Shown: positions 1 through 8,952, counted from the stretch's first letter. The stretch is 64,000 bases of DNA from Urbifossiella limnaea (GCF_007747215.1 NZ_CP036273.1:7731794-7795793), one strand, 5' to 3'. The notes: generated by a model from the letters alone, not told the origin. Numbers and translations are program-made.

Positions 1-371
1 CGCTGGATGACGCGGGTGAGGTGGGCCTTGTCCACGAACCGGGTGCGCGTCTGGCGGAGCCTGCCGCCGACCTCGACGTACACCTGGTCGGGGGCGTTCA
101 CGAGGATTTCGGTGACCTTCTTGTCGGCCAGCAGCGGCTCCAGCGGGCCGAGGCCGAACACCTCGTCCACCACCTCCTCGACGGCGCGCTCGCGGTCGGC
201 GGCGGGGATGTCGCGGTCCACCTGCGGGGCGAGGCGGCGGGCCAGCCCCTCGACCTCGCGGCGGAGGCGCGGGCGGTCCCAGGTGTCGAGCCGGGACAGG
301 TCGGCGACGTCCACCACGGCCCGGTGGAGCTCGTCCTTGAAGGTGAGGAACCGGGTGTCGGCGGCGGGCAT
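1..371 (-). CDS. cpaF: CpaF/TadA-type Flp pilus ATPase, N-terminal part (runs off the window)
   Basis: This is the cytoplasmic ATPase that powers assembly of Flp (type IVb) pili. Read on the minus strand from the ATG at 371, only about 123 residues are present before the left edge. The block LGPLEPLLADKKVT followed by EILVNAPDQVYVE is the conserved N-terminal region of CpaF/TadA proteins. The Walker motifs lie outside the window. It is the last visible member of a minus-strand Tad locus (three pilins, peptidase, CpaB, CpaF). It is separated from cpaB by about 120 bp holding an octamer repeat hairpin. The reading frame is not the one with the longest open stretch here; the identification rests on the conserved block. 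Confidence 0.85.
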   Translation of the reverse strand, partial: MPAADTRFLTFKDELHRAVVDVADLSRLDTWDRPRLRREVEGLARRLAPQVDRDIPAADRERAVEEVVDEVFGLGPLEPLLADKKVTEILVNAPDQVYVEVGGRLRQTRTRFVDKAHLTRVIQ

Positions 372-411
372 CGGGAAACCCGGGACAGGGGACAGGGGAC
401 TGGGGCCGCGT

Positions 412-499
412 GAAGGGGTGAAGGGGTGAAGGGGTGAAGGGGTGAGAAGAACCCCTGGCTCGTCACCCCTTCACGCCTTCACCCCTTCACCCCTTCAAT
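412..499. repeat. GGGGTGAA octamer repeats facing their reverse complement
   Basis: About four tandem copies of the octamer GGGGTGAA (412-450) are followed, after a short spacer, by several copies of the complementary octamer TTCACCCC (about 470-499). The segment could fold into a long hairpin between cpaB and cpaF. The same octamer makes a much larger array at 37.46-37.68 kb. The repeat reaches the last codons of cpaB. Confidence 0.85.
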
Positions 500-1583
500 T
501 CTTGGGCGGCGCCGCCACCGGGCGCACCGTGGTGCCCGGGGCGGGCGCGTTGCCGGGGCCGGTCGGGCTGCTGAACACGTACTCGAACCCGGGGTCGGCG
601 GGGGAGAACGTGGCGTTGCCGGCGCGGGCCGTGCCGCGGAACAGCTCGATCTGCACGGCCGGGGTTTTCGGGGCCGGCGGGGCCAGCTGCAGCACCCGGG
701 CCAGGTCCGCCCGGCCGACCGACAGCTCGCCGCGGGCGTACTTGGCGATGCGGTCCTGCTCCTCGCGGTACTCGGGGCTGCCGGGCTCGGCGAACGGGAT
801 CGCCAGCAGCGTCTTCGTCGGCTCCTCCATCGCCCGCGCCCGCAGGTCGTCCAGCCGCTGCTTCTGGGCCGCGGACACCGGCGACAGACTGAGCGTGCCG
901 ACGGAGCGGGCGTAGTCCAGCAGGGCGGCGCGGTACGGGTTAACCGCCAGGGTGTGGCCGATCAGGCCGTCCTGCGGCGGGGCGAAGATGGTGAACAGCG
1001 ACGACCGCTTGGCGATGACCGGCGCTGACTGCACCAGCACGCCGATCTGCGGCACCTTCGCCGGGCTGTCGGTCCGGGCCACGTCCGTCAGGACGAGCAC
1101 GTCCACCCAGTCGCCGGTGGCGATGAGACCGCCGGCGGCCAGTTCCTTCGGCAGGCCCAGGTCGATGGCCCGGGTGCCGGGGGCGAGGCGGGCGGCCAGC
1201 GGCTCCGGCCGCTTCACCGCGGCCAGGTCGGACGCCTTCAGCGGCGTGTCGGCGACGACGCTCTTGGCCGCGTACCGGAACGCCGCGGTGGCCCGCGACG
1301 GCGGCAGGTAGTCGGCCTTGTTCGCGTCGTACTCCTTCAGCTCGTCGGCCCGCAGCGGGCGGACGCTCACGTACTGCCCGTCCAGCGAGTCGCCGGGGGT
1401 GAGGTGGAGGTTGTAGACCACGACCTGCGGCGGCGGCGGCGGCACGACGACGACCGGCGCGGGGGCCGGCGGCGGCGCCACGGCGGCCGGCGGGCTGAGC
1501 CAGCCCATGGTGCGGACCAGGGCCACGACCCCGAGCCCGAGAACGACGGCGATCGCCACCACCGCCAACAGCGACCCGCGCAT
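495..1583 (-). CDS. cpaB: Flp pilus assembly protein CpaB/RcpC
   Basis: CpaB/RcpC is an inner-membrane-anchored periplasmic protein of the Tad machine. The 362-residue product begins with a single membrane anchor (about residues 2-25) and a Pro-rich linker. A SAF-like domain follows (about residues 60-130, ending KRPEPLAARLAPGTRAIDL), then the RcpC-type C-terminal region. I chose ATG 1583 over the in-frame GTG at 1604 because a purine-rich GGGGGG lies just upstream and the anchor follows directly. It lies between the prepilin peptidase and CpaF in the same direction. No secretin (CpaC/RcpA) gene sits next to it, unlike many tad loci. Confidence 0.85.
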   Translation of the reverse strand: MRGSLLAVVAIAVVLGLGVVALVRTMGWLSPPAAVAPPPAPAPVVVVPPPPPQVVVYNLHLTPGDSLDGQYVSVRPLRADELKEYDANKADYLPPSRATAAFRYAAKSVVADTPLKASDLAAVKRPEPLAARLAPGTRAIDLGLPKELAAGGLIATGDWVDVLVLTDVARTDSPAKVPQIGVLVQSAPVIAKRSSLFTIFAPPQDGLIGHTLAVNPYRAALLDYARSVGTLSLSPVSAAQKQRLDDLRARAMEEPTKTLLAIPFAEPGSPEYREEQDRIAKYARGELSVGRADLARVLQLAPPAPKTPAVQIELFRGTARAGNATFSPADPGFEYVFSSPTGPGNAPAPGTTVRPVAAPPKN

Positions 1584-1676
1584 GGCGGACCCCCCGAGAG
1601 CCACGAACCCGGTCGAACCCCGTCCCTCCGTGGAACGTACGCCCGCGGCGCGACGCCGCGAGCGGCAACGGAACTG

Positions 1677-2261
1677 TCACCCGCCCGCCGGAACCAGCCG
1701 CACCTGAACCGGCAGCACCAGCAGCGCCAGCAGCACGATCACGCCGAGCGTCATCGGCAGGGAGAAGCTCAGCAGCCGCCACGGCGCCGCCTTCGCCCGC
1801 AGCCCCTGACCCGGCCGGCCCCGCAGCAGCGCCCCGGCCATGCGGGCCAGCGTCAGCACGGTCACCGCGACCAGGGCCACCGCCAGCACGAACAGGAACA
1901 GCTTCGGCCCCACCCACGCGCCGACCGCGGCCGCCAGCTTCACGTCGCCGCCGCCGCCGACGCCGAACACCCACAAGACGAAGAACACCCCGAACCCGAC
2001 GGCGAACCCGGCCAGCGCGAACAGGAATCCGTCGAGCGCCCCGACCGCCGCCCCGTTCGGGCCGAGGCTCCAGGCTTCCGCCCCGTCGGCACCGACCCAG
2101 GCGCCGCGGACCAGGTTCATCAGCACGCCGCCGGCGAGGAGCCCGAGCGTCACCGGCTTGGGGACGCGGAGGGTCCGCAGGTCGTGCCAGCAGGCGGCCG
2201 ACAGGCCGGCGAGCAGCAGGGCGGCGAAGGCCCAGGCGAATCCGGGGGCGGGGAACGTCAT
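1677..2261 (-). CDS. Prepilin peptidase, A24 family (TadV/CpaA type)
   Basis: This membrane aspartic protease should cleave the leader of the Flp pilins encoded just upstream. The 194-residue product is almost entirely hydrophobic, with about six membrane segments. The two catalytic aspartates expected for the family are visible: D27 in CWHDLRTLRVPK and D106 in the GGGGDVKL motif (family GxGD). Its length fits the short TadV/CpaA class that lacks the methylase domain. It starts 10 bp after the stop of the third pilin gene, so the two are likely cotranscribed. Confidence 0.88.
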   Translation of the reverse strand: MTFPAPGFAWAFAALLLAGLSAACWHDLRTLRVPKPVTLGLLAGGVLMNLVRGAWVGADGAEAWSLGPNGAAVGALDGFLFALAGFAVGFGVFFVLWVFGVGGGGDVKLAAAVGAWVGPKLFLFVLAVALVAVTVLTLARMAGALLRGRPGQGLRAKAAPWRLLSFSLPMTLGVIVLLALLVLPVQVRLVPAGG

Positions 2262-2271
2262 AGTCGCCTGC

Positions 2272-2628
2272 TCAGGGTGCCGGGGCGACCGCGTTCACCG
2301 TCACCACCGTCGGCATCACCGCCGCCGCGGTATACGGGACGATGTTCGTGTTCGGGTTGAACACCAGCACGTACCCGTTGCCGATACCGTTGCCGGTACC
2401 GTTGCCGTTGCCGTTGCCGTTGCCGGGGTTCACCTGCGAGAACGTGACACTGGGAAAGATCACGCGGACGATGTTGGCCAGGCTGGTGAGCGCGGCGATG
2501 CCGGAGTTCCGCAGCGCGACGAGGCCCGGGACCAGGCCGAACACCAGAATGGCGAGGACGAGCACCAGCTCGGTGGAGATCACGGCGGCGGTGTCGTCCG
2601 CCCAGAGGCGGCGGAGGAGTCGGGGCAT
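2272..2628 (-). CDS. Flp-family pilin-like protein with Asn-Gly repeat
   Basis: This is a small pilin-like protein (118 aa) and one of three paralogues in a row. It has a short charged leader (MPRLLRRLWADD), then the hydrophobic pilin helix around AVISTELVLVLAILVFG with the conserved Glu. A distinct C-terminal half carries an Asn-Gly/Thr-Gly hexanucleotide repeat at about residues 68-84. Unlike its two neighbours, the residue before AVIS is Ala rather than Gly, so peptidase processing may be weaker or different. The N-terminal 60 residues match the other two copies closely (FGLVPGLVALRNS). The start is ATG 2628. Confidence 0.8.
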   Translation of the reverse strand: MPRLLRRLWADDTAAVISTELVLVLAILVFGLVPGLVALRNSGIAALTSLANIVRVIFPSVTFSQVNPGNGNGNGNGTGNGIGNGYVLVFNPNTNIVPYTAAAVMPTVVTVNAVAPAP

Positions 2629-2846
2629 CGGGGCGGTCTCGCGGGTGGCTCGCCCCCGGCGGGTTGCGCCGGTGGTGTCTACCCGTCACTATGACCGCGG
2701 CCCGTGGCGGCGCCGCCCCCGACTTGCGGGAAAGTGAACGAATCCGGGCCAATCAGGGTGGGGCCGGGGCGGTCCTGCCGGGCCGCACGAGCACGCCGAC
2801 GGCGCGGCCGCGCGGCGCATCCGCGCCGGGCGGCACGACCGGGCCG

Positions 2847-3200
2847 TCAGGGCGCGGGCGACACGACGAACGGGCCGGGGTATTCGAAGTCGGTGTCGAC
2901 CGGCTCGACCTGGGCGGCCGACAGCTGGTTCGCCGTGGTGTAGTCGACCTGGAGCCCGCCGACGACGGCGACGGTGCTGATGCCGCCCTCGGGGAGGATC
3001 ATGTAGCCGGAGTAGGTGAACGAGGGCGTGATGCGGCCGAGGAAGTTGCCGATGGTGGTCAGCGCCGAGTTGGTCGAGTTCCGCAGGGCAACCAGCCCCG
3101 GGATCAGACCCATCACGAGGACGCCGAGCACGAGGATCAGTTCGCTGGAGATCACCGCCCCGCGGTCGTCGTCCCACAGGCGGCAGAGAAGCGTCGTCAC
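2847..3200 (-). CDS. Flp-family type IVb pilin-like protein (copy 2)
   Basis: This is the second pilin paralogue, 117 aa. The leader ends WDDDRG, followed by AVISSELILVLGVLVMG, the hydrophobic assembly helix with Gly before the cleavage site and a Glu six residues later. It then shares the segment LIPGLVALRNSTNSALTTIG and the RITPSFTYSGY block with copy 3. The C-terminus is a short variable region ending in Pro-Ala-Pro, as in all three copies. GTG 3200 is the start, with GAGGTG upstream. It is presumably a pilus subunit or minor pilin of the adjacent Tad system. Confidence 0.82.
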   Translation of the reverse strand: MTTLLCRLWDDDRGAVISSELILVLGVLVMGLIPGLVALRNSTNSALTTIGNFLGRITPSFTYSGYMILPEGGISTVAVVGGLQVDYTTANQLSAAQVEPVDTDFEYPGPFVVSPAP

Positions 3201-3408
3201 GGTGTCACCTCGTCGGTGCTTTCAGGATTCGCGGCACAACCCCGCGATCACTGTAAACAGGTAGCGCCGGCAGGGTCCACGCAACCGCGCGAGAAACCGC
3301 AACCGGATCATCTCCCGGAGCCGGCCAAGGCCGTACGACCGGAATAACTGCGAGAACGGGTGGGACCGGACGGCGCCGGGCGCCGTCCGGACCGGGGACG
3401 AAGGGGGA

Positions 3409-3747
3409 TCAGGGAGCCGGCGGGACCACCAGGTAGTTGACCAGGGTCGGGGTGACCTGGGCGGCCGACAGCTGGGTGACCGTCGTGTAGTTGATCTGCA
3501 GGCCGCCGACGAGGGCGATGGTGCTGCCGCCGCCGCTGGCGATGACCGCGTAGCCCGAGTACGTGAACGAGGGCGTGATGCGACCGAGGAAGTTGCCGAT
3601 CGTGGTCAGGGCCGAGTTGACCGAGTTCCGCAGGGCCACGAGGCCGGGGATCAGACCGAAGATGAGGATCCCGAGCACGAGCACCAGCTCGCTCGAGATC
3701 ACGGCGCCTTGGTCGTCGTCCCACAGGCGGGCGAACAGGTTGCTCAC
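3409..3747 (-). CDS. Flp-family type IVb pilin-like protein (copy 3)
   Basis: This is the first gene of the visible minus-strand Tad locus, 112 aa. The leader MSNLFARLWDDDQG is followed by AVISSELVLVLGILIFG, a pilin helix with Gly at -1. It is nearly identical to copy 2 over the first 60 residues (ITPSFTYSGY shared) and diverges in the C-terminal 40 residues. The start is GTG 3747, preceded by GAGAGGT. The roughly 200 bp gaps between pilin genes contrast with the tight spacing from copy 1 to the peptidase. Confidence 0.82.
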   Translation of the reverse strand: MSNLFARLWDDDQGAVISSELVLVLGILIFGLIPGLVALRNSVNSALTTIGNFLGRITPSFTYSGYAVIASGGGSTIALVGGLQINYTTVTQLSAAQVTPTLVNYLVVPPAP

Positions 3748-4129
3748 GGCGAGTACCTCTCTGAAAGGAGACAGGAGTGGGCCAATCGACCGACCGCCGG
3801 CAGCCAGGCTCCAGTGCGAAAGCTGATGCAGTCGGAAGAAACTTCGCAGGCAAACTACCTGTCTTAACCCGCAGGAGCAACCGTAATCGGAAAGAGTTTC
3901 CCAAATTCCCCATCACCGACCGTCCGATTAACCGACACGATCCTCCCAACCGCCACGACTCGCTCACCCGGCGCCACTTAACACCCACCTGTATCATGTG
4001 TATCGAACGGGCGACTTATTGCGGTGCGGCGCCCCCCACCGACGCGCCGGCGGCGCGGATTCCGCGGGGTGCGGCGGCGGCGGGGGACGGGGCGGGTATA
4101 GTAACTGAATGGGTCGGCCGGATCGTGAG
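3748..4129. other. Intergenic region between the divergent pilus and glycosylation units
   Basis: This stretch of about 380 bp lies between the divergent starts of the pilin genes and the membrane-protein operon. It is less GC-rich than the genes around it, as expected for two promoters. I see no gene in it and cannot name a convincing sigma-70 promoter. Its right end merges with the palindromic repeat at 4130-4234. Confidence 0.5.
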
Positions 4130-4234
4130 GAATGACCCGGGGAACGCCCGATGCCCGATGACCCACCAATGACCAAGGAAGACGAAGCGACTCCGCCCTT
4201 GGTCGTTGGTGGAGCACTGGGCACTGGGCAGTCC
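4130..4234. repeat. Dispersed palindrome, CCACCAATGACCA family, copy 1
   Basis: An imperfect inverted repeat has arms around CCACCAATGACCAAGG and CCTTGGTCGTTGGTGG, with flanking TGCCCGATGA and CACTGGGCA. The same motif forms a perfect 38-bp-arm palindrome at 39423-39513. Here it overlaps the only ATG start codons available to the next gene. Confidence 0.8.
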
Positions 4235-5929
4235 CAGCAGGGCCATAACGTCGGGGCCGGCTTCGACTTCTCCGACCCCGACTCGCCGCTGGCACGGTTC
4301 TACCTCCGCACCTCGCACGTCGTCGCCGTCGCCGCGATCGCCGCCGTCTTCGCCGCCGCCGCGCTGTTCCCGCTGTGGCACACCGACGTGTGGGGCCACC
4401 TCAAGTACGGGCAGTGGATGGTGGAGCACGGCCGCATCCCGGACCGCGAGCCGTTCAGCCCGTGGTGGGACGGCCGCCAGCCGTTCACGCAGTTCTACAC
4501 GCTCACCCAGCTGGCCATGTACGCCGCCTACGCCGCCGGGGCCAACCTCGCCGGCGGCGACGAGGTGAACCGCCTCGCCGGCGGCGTCGAGTTCCTCCGC
4601 ATCGAGCACGGCTTCCTCACCGCGGCGCGGTACGTCGTACTGCTGGCCGTGTTCCTGCGGCAGACGAAGTCGTGGAAGCTGGCCCTCGGCGGCATCGGCC
4701 TCGTGACGGCGCTGAGCCTGTCGAACCTGGCCGTGTTCCGGCCCCAAACCTTTGCCGAGCTGTACTTCGCGCTGCTGCTGCTGCCGCTGGCGCGGGAGAA
4801 GCTGAGCACCGCGGCGCTGGTGGGGCTGCCGCTCCTGATGGCGGTGTGGGCGAACAGCCACGGCAGCTACGTCGTCGGACTGGTGGTGCCGGCGGTACTG
4901 CTCGCGGGCCGCGTCGTGGACGCGCTCGCCGCCTCGCCGCGGGTCCTGCCGTGGAACGACGACGGCGTCCGCCGGCTGGCGCTGGCCTGGGTGTTGTGCG
5001 TGGCCGCGGTGGCGTTCCTGAACCCCTACGGGCCGGGGCTGTTCAAGCGGACGCTGGAGCTGAGTTCGCACCCGACCCTGATCGGCGGCGTGAGCGAGTG
5101 GCGGCCGCTCGGGTTCGAGTGGGCCGCCGGCTGGCACTGGGTGTTCATGCTGTCGCTGGTGGCGATCGGCCTCACGCAGCTGGCGGCGCCGCGGGCCTTC
5201 CCCACGGGCCACACCTTCCTGCTGCTGGCGTTCGGGCTCGGCGTGTCGCTGCAGACGCGGTTCGTGATCTGGTGGGCGATGCTGGTGCCGTTCGTGCTCG
5301 TGCCGCGCTGGGCGGAGCTGATCGCGGAGTGGCGGGCCGGCCGGCCGGCGGCGGAGCCGGCGGTGCCGTCGCTGCGGAAGACGGCGCTGGCGGTGCTGGT
5401 GGCGTGGGCGTTCTTCATGTGGACCGGCCTGGGGGCGTGGGCCACGGGCGGGGCGCCGATGCCGCCGGAAACCGCCGTGTCGGCGGGTACGCCGTGGCAG
5501 CTGGCGCGGCAGCTGCGCCACCCGGGCGACCCGGCCGCGGAGTGGAACGCGGAGCTGGGGGCGGTGCTGCGCGGCTACCCGGGCGGGCGGTTCGTCGGCA
5601 CCGTGATGGCGACGCCGATGATGGGCGACTACCTGATGTGGGAGGTGGGGCCGGAGATCCCGGTGACGTACGCCCACATGCACCTGTTCCCGCCGGACTA
5701 CTGGGAGGAGCTGGGCGTGGTGGGCCGCGGCTCGCCGGGCTGGTGGGAGGTGCTGGACCGCTACCGGGTGAACCTGCTGGTGGTCGAGGCCGAGTACTCC
5801 GGCGGCCTGCGCGAGCAGCTGCGGAAGACCCCGGGCTGGAAGATCGTCGTGGACGAGACGGGCGACGCGGCGGCGAAGCCGAACGCCCTGACGCGCCACC
5901 TGGTGGCGGTGCGGGTGAAGCCGCTGTAG
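4151..5929 (+). CDS. Polytopic membrane protein, GT-C-like, first gene of a surface-glycan operon
   Basis: I do not recognise a named family. The product (592 aa from the first ATG) has a non-conserved N-terminus of about 50 residues, then about ten membrane segments. An early periplasmic loop follows segment 1 (LWHTDVWGHLKYGQW, FSPWWDGRQPFTQFYT), and a soluble C-terminal part covers the last 120 residues. The early Asp/His/Trp-rich loop resembles GT-C lipid-linked sugar transferases. The start is uncertain: ATG 4151 and ATG 4169 both lie inside a palindromic repeat and a TTG at 4199 is also possible, so the first 30-odd residues may be repeat-derived. It leads into the TPR membrane protein 53 bp downstream. 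Confidence 0.7.
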   Translation: MPDDPPMTKEDEATPPLVVGGALGTGQSQQGHNVGAGFDFSDPDSPLARFYLRTSHVVAVAAIAAVFAAAALFPLWHTDVWGHLKYGQWMVEHGRIPDREPFSPWWDGRQPFTQFYTLTQLAMYAAYAAGANLAGGDEVNRLAGGVEFLRIEHGFLTAARYVVLLAVFLRQTKSWKLALGGIGLVTALSLSNLAVFRPQTFAELYFALLLLPLAREKLSTAALVGLPLLMAVWANSHGSYVVGLVVPAVLLAGRVVDALAASPRVLPWNDDGVRRLALAWVLCVAAVAFLNPYGPGLFKRTLELSSHPTLIGGVSEWRPLGFEWAAGWHWVFMLSLVAIGLTQLAAPRAFPTGHTFLLLAFGLGVSLQTRFVIWWAMLVPFVLVPRWAELIAEWRAGRPAAEPAVPSLRKTALAVLVAWAFFMWTGLGAWATGGAPMPPETAVSAGTPWQLARQLRHPGDPAAEWNAELGAVLRGYPGGRFVGTVMATPMMGDYLMWEVGPEIPVTYAHMHLFPPDYWEELGVVGRGSPGWWEVLDRYRVNLLVVEAEYSGGLREQLRKTPGWKIVVDETGDAAAKPNALTRHLVAVRVKPL

Positions 5930-5982
5930 CGGCGGGGCCGAACGCCGCCGCGCTTCGACCCGGAACGAGATCGAGAGTCGCC

Positions 5983-7959
5983 ATGTCCGCCGCCCCGCCG
6001 ACCGCCGCCCCCGGGTTCGCCCGCGCCGTCACGCTGGTCGCGTTCTGCGCCCTGTTCGCGTACTTCAACTCGCTCCACGGCGCGTTCGTGTTCGACGACA
6101 ACGTCTTCCTCGCCGACCCGAACCTCAGCCGGCCGTGGAAGTCGGCGCTGTGGACGCGGCCGGTGATCGGCTGGTCGCTGGCCGCGAACTACTGGCTCGA
6201 CGGCACCAACCCGCGCGGCTACCACCTCGCCAACCTCGCCGCCCACGTCGCCGCCGCGCTGCTCCTCGCCGACCTCGTCCGCCGGGTGCTGCTGCGGCCG
6301 CGGTTCGCGGGGAGGTACGACGCGACCGCGGGCTGGGTCGGCCTCGCGGCGGGGCTGGTGTGGCTCGTCCACCCGCTGAACACGCAGTCGGTGACGTACG
6401 TCGTGCAGCGGTGCGAGTCGTGGATGGGGCTGTTCTACCTCGGCGCCGTGTGGTGCTTCCTCCGCGCGGCCGACGGCAGCCGGTGGTGGTACGCCGCGGC
6501 CGCGCTGTCGGCCGCGCTGTCGGCCGGGTGCAAGGAGGTGGCGACGACGCTGCCGGCGGTGCTGGTGCTGTTCGACCGCGCGTTCCTGGCCGGCAGCTGG
6601 GCCGGCGTGCTGCGGCGGTGGCGGGCGCACCTGGCCGTCGGCTTCGTGCCGGTCGCGTTCCTGCTGTGGGTGACGTTCGGCGGCCTGGTCTCGGGCGCGT
6701 CCGAGGCGACGATCGGCCTCGGCGTCAAACTGTGGACGCCGAAGACGTACGCGCTGACGCAGACGGAGGTGATCTGGCACTACTTCCGGCTGGCGGTGTG
6801 GCCGACGGGGCAGGTGCTGGACTACCTCGACTGGCCGGTGCGGGCGTCGCTCGCCGAGGTGTGGCCCTACGCGGCTGGGCTCGCCGCCGTGCTCGCGGTC
6901 GTCGCCTACGGCGTCGTCCGGAACCGCGCCTGGGCGGTGCCGGCGGCGGCGGTGTTCCTGATCCTCGCGCCCACGTCGAGCATCGTTCCCATCCAGGACG
7001 TGGCGTTCGAGCACCGCATGTACCTGCCGCTGGCGTGCCTGGTGGCGCTGGCGGCGGGGCTCCTCGCCGGCCCGGCGGCGCGACTGCCGGCGCGGCCGGT
7101 GGCCGGGGCCGTGGCCGCGCTGGTGATCCTGCTCGGCTTCCTGACGGTGGTGCGGAACGAGGACTACAGCAGCAACTACCGGCTGTACAAGGACAGCGCC
7201 GAGAAGCGGCCGGACAACCCGCGGGCGCGCGGGGCCTACGCCGACATCCTGCGCCAGCACGGCGAGTTCGCCGAGGCCGACGCCCAGATCAAGGCCGCGG
7301 TGCAGCTGCCGCGGAACACCGCCGCCAACGCGGTGGCGCTCGGCAACGTGCTCTTCGCCCTCGGCGACGCCGACGACGCCGTGCGGTACATCCGCGGGGT
7401 TCACGCCCAGTCGCCGACCGACCCGGTGGTGAGCGAGCTGCTCGGCCTGCTGCTGCTGGCGACGGGGAAGCCGGCCGAGGCGGTGGCGCCGCTGGCGGTG
7501 GCGCGGGCGGCGAAGCCGTCCGACCCCGCGGTGCTGTTCCGGCTCGGGTCGGCGCAGGCGGGGGCCGGCGACGAGGCCGCCGCGGCGGAGACGTTCGCGG
7601 CGCTGAAGGCGGCTGCGCCCGGGTTCGCGGCGACGCTCGTGACGCAGGCCCGGCAGACGGCCATGTCCGACGCGGCGAAGCCGGTCCACCTGCGACTGGC
7701 GGCGATCATGGCGGCGGCGGCCCGGCGGCTGGACGGGCCCGACGACGCGGCCGCGCTCGACGCCGCGGCGCTGGCTGAGGCCCGGCTGGGGAACTACCCG
7801 GCGGCGGCGGATCTGGCGCGCCGCGCCGCGGCGTCGGCGGAGCGGGCGGGCTGGCCGGCGGACAAGGTGTCGTTGCTCCGGGAACGGGTGGGTTTGTTCG
7901 AGGCGAAGAAGCCGTACCTGCCGGCCGAGCTGGCCGCCTACCGGGGGAGCCGGCCGTGA
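5983..7959 (+). CDS. TMTC/GT-C-like membrane protein with C-terminal TPR repeats
   Basis: This 658-residue protein probably transfers sugars at the membrane, by analogy with TMTC/GT-C proteins; no activity can be proven from sequence. It starts with a membrane segment and the GT-C-like motif FVFDDNVFL (about residues 31-40). About ten membrane segments follow, with the family-typical stretch HPLNTQSVTYVVQRCES. From about residue 405 the protein is soluble and built of TPR-like helical repeats (DNPRARGAYADILRQHG and similar). ATG 5983 is the first start placing the segment correctly. Its stop overlaps the GTG of the methyltransferase gene. Confidence 0.8.
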   Translation: MSAAPPTAAPGFARAVTLVAFCALFAYFNSLHGAFVFDDNVFLADPNLSRPWKSALWTRPVIGWSLAANYWLDGTNPRGYHLANLAAHVAAALLLADLVRRVLLRPRFAGRYDATAGWVGLAAGLVWLVHPLNTQSVTYVVQRCESWMGLFYLGAVWCFLRAADGSRWWYAAAALSAALSAGCKEVATTLPAVLVLFDRAFLAGSWAGVLRRWRAHLAVGFVPVAFLLWVTFGGLVSGASEATIGLGVKLWTPKTYALTQTEVIWHYFRLAVWPTGQVLDYLDWPVRASLAEVWPYAAGLAAVLAVVAYGVVRNRAWAVPAAAVFLILAPTSSIVPIQDVAFEHRMYLPLACLVALAAGLLAGPAARLPARPVAGAVAALVILLGFLTVVRNEDYSSNYRLYKDSAEKRPDNPRARGAYADILRQHGEFAEADAQIKAAVQLPRNTAANAVALGNVLFALGDADDAVRYIRGVHAQSPTDPVVSELLGLLLLATGKPAEAVAPLAVARAAKPSDPAVLFRLGSAQAGAGDEAAAAETFAALKAAAPGFAATLVTQARQTAMSDAAKPVHLRLAAIMAAAARRLDGPDDAAALDAAALAEARLGNYPAAADLARRAAASAERAGWPADKVSLLRERVGLFEAKKPYLPAELAAYRGSRP

Positions 7960-8951
7960 GCGTCGCCGACCACCCCGGTTGCTTGTACTGCGGCGGCCGC
8001 GACCTCGACGTGCTGTACACCGGCGTGACGGACCGCCTCGGGCACGTGCCCGGCGAGCGGACGTTTCTGCGCTGCCGCGGCTGCGGCTCGGCCGTGCTCG
8101 ACCCGCTGCCGCGGACCGAGGAGCTGCCCGGGTTCTACCCGGGCGTGTACAGTTTCGGCGGCGACCTGGGTTCGGGGAGCCGGCTGAAGCGGCTGCTGAG
8201 CACGGCCGAGTACCGGGCGTTCGTCCGGCCGGCGTACACGGCGCAGGTCCGCAAGGTGGTGCGGGCGTGCGGGTGGCGGCGCGGGGAGGGCCGGCGGCTC
8301 CTCGACGTCGGCTGCGGGCGCGGCCTCCGCCTGCTTGAGTTCCGCGCCCGCGGGTTCGAGGTGGCCGGGCTCGACGTGCTCCCCGACGTGGTGCGGTACG
8401 TCCGCGACGACCTCGGCGTCCCGGCCCGGTGCGCCGACGCCGCCGCGGCCGCCGACGAGTACGAGCCGGGGGCGTTCGACCTGGTCACGTCGTTCTTCCT
8501 GATCGAGCACGTGCCGGACGTGCGGGCCGCGCTGGCGGGGATGTTCCGGGTGCTGAAGCCCGGCGGGTGGGTGGCAGGGGCGGTGCCGTTCACGGACTGC
8601 GTGCAGGCCGGGGTGTTCGGCCGCCGCTGGATCCACACGGCCGAAGCCCCGCGGCACCTGTCGCTGCCGTCCCGGGCGGGGCTGGCGACCGCGTTCCGGG
8701 AGGCGGGGTTCGAAGGCTTCCGCATCGTCCCGGACTCGGCCCTCCACTGCGGCGGGCAGGTCGGGTCGTCGCTCGTCCCGGGCGCGACCATCACCCACGC
8801 CTACGGCGGGCGGGGGCTCGGCCCGCTGGCCCGGCGGGCGCTCGGGGCCGCGGTCACGTTCGCCGCCGTGCCGTGGTGCGCGTTCGAGAACCACGTCCTC
8901 GGCCGGCCGTCGATGGGGATCGCGGTGGCCCGCAAGCCGGGGGCGAGCTGA
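7956..8951 (+). CDS. Class I SAM-dependent methyltransferase with N-terminal zinc-binding motif
   Basis: This 331-residue protein begins with two Cys pairs (CLYCGG and CRGCGS, about residues 9-50), as in methyltransferases of sugar and polysaccharide clusters. The Rossmann SAM motif I follows (LLDVGCGRGLRLLEF, about residue 112), then the DLVTSFFLIEHVPD block. It probably methylates a glycan or lipid-linked sugar made by the neighbours. The start is the GTG at 7956 that overlaps the previous stop (GTGA), with GGGGGAG eight bases upstream. It is followed one base later by the GT4 gene. Confidence 0.85.
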   Translation: MSVADHPGCLYCGGRDLDVLYTGVTDRLGHVPGERTFLRCRGCGSAVLDPLPRTEELPGFYPGVYSFGGDLGSGSRLKRLLSTAEYRAFVRPAYTAQVRKVVRACGWRRGEGRRLLDVGCGRGLRLLEFRARGFEVAGLDVLPDVVRYVRDDLGVPARCADAAAAADEYEPGAFDLVTSFFLIEHVPDVRAALAGMFRVLKPGGWVAGAVPFTDCVQAGVFGRRWIHTAEAPRHLSLPSRAGLATAFREAGFEGFRIVPDSALHCGGQVGSSLVPGATITHAYGGRGLGPLARRALGAAVTFAAVPWCAFENHVLGRPSMGIAVARKPGAS

Positions 8952-8952
8952 G

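Noticed and set aside
412..499. Could the octamer arrays be CRISPR repeats?
   Set aside because: The units are 8 bp with no spacers between them and no cas gene is in the window.
4375..7959. One 1194-codon plus-strand frame covering two genes
   Set aside because: Only its last 658 codons (from 5983) encode the TPR membrane protein; the first part is a shadow of the gene at 4151.
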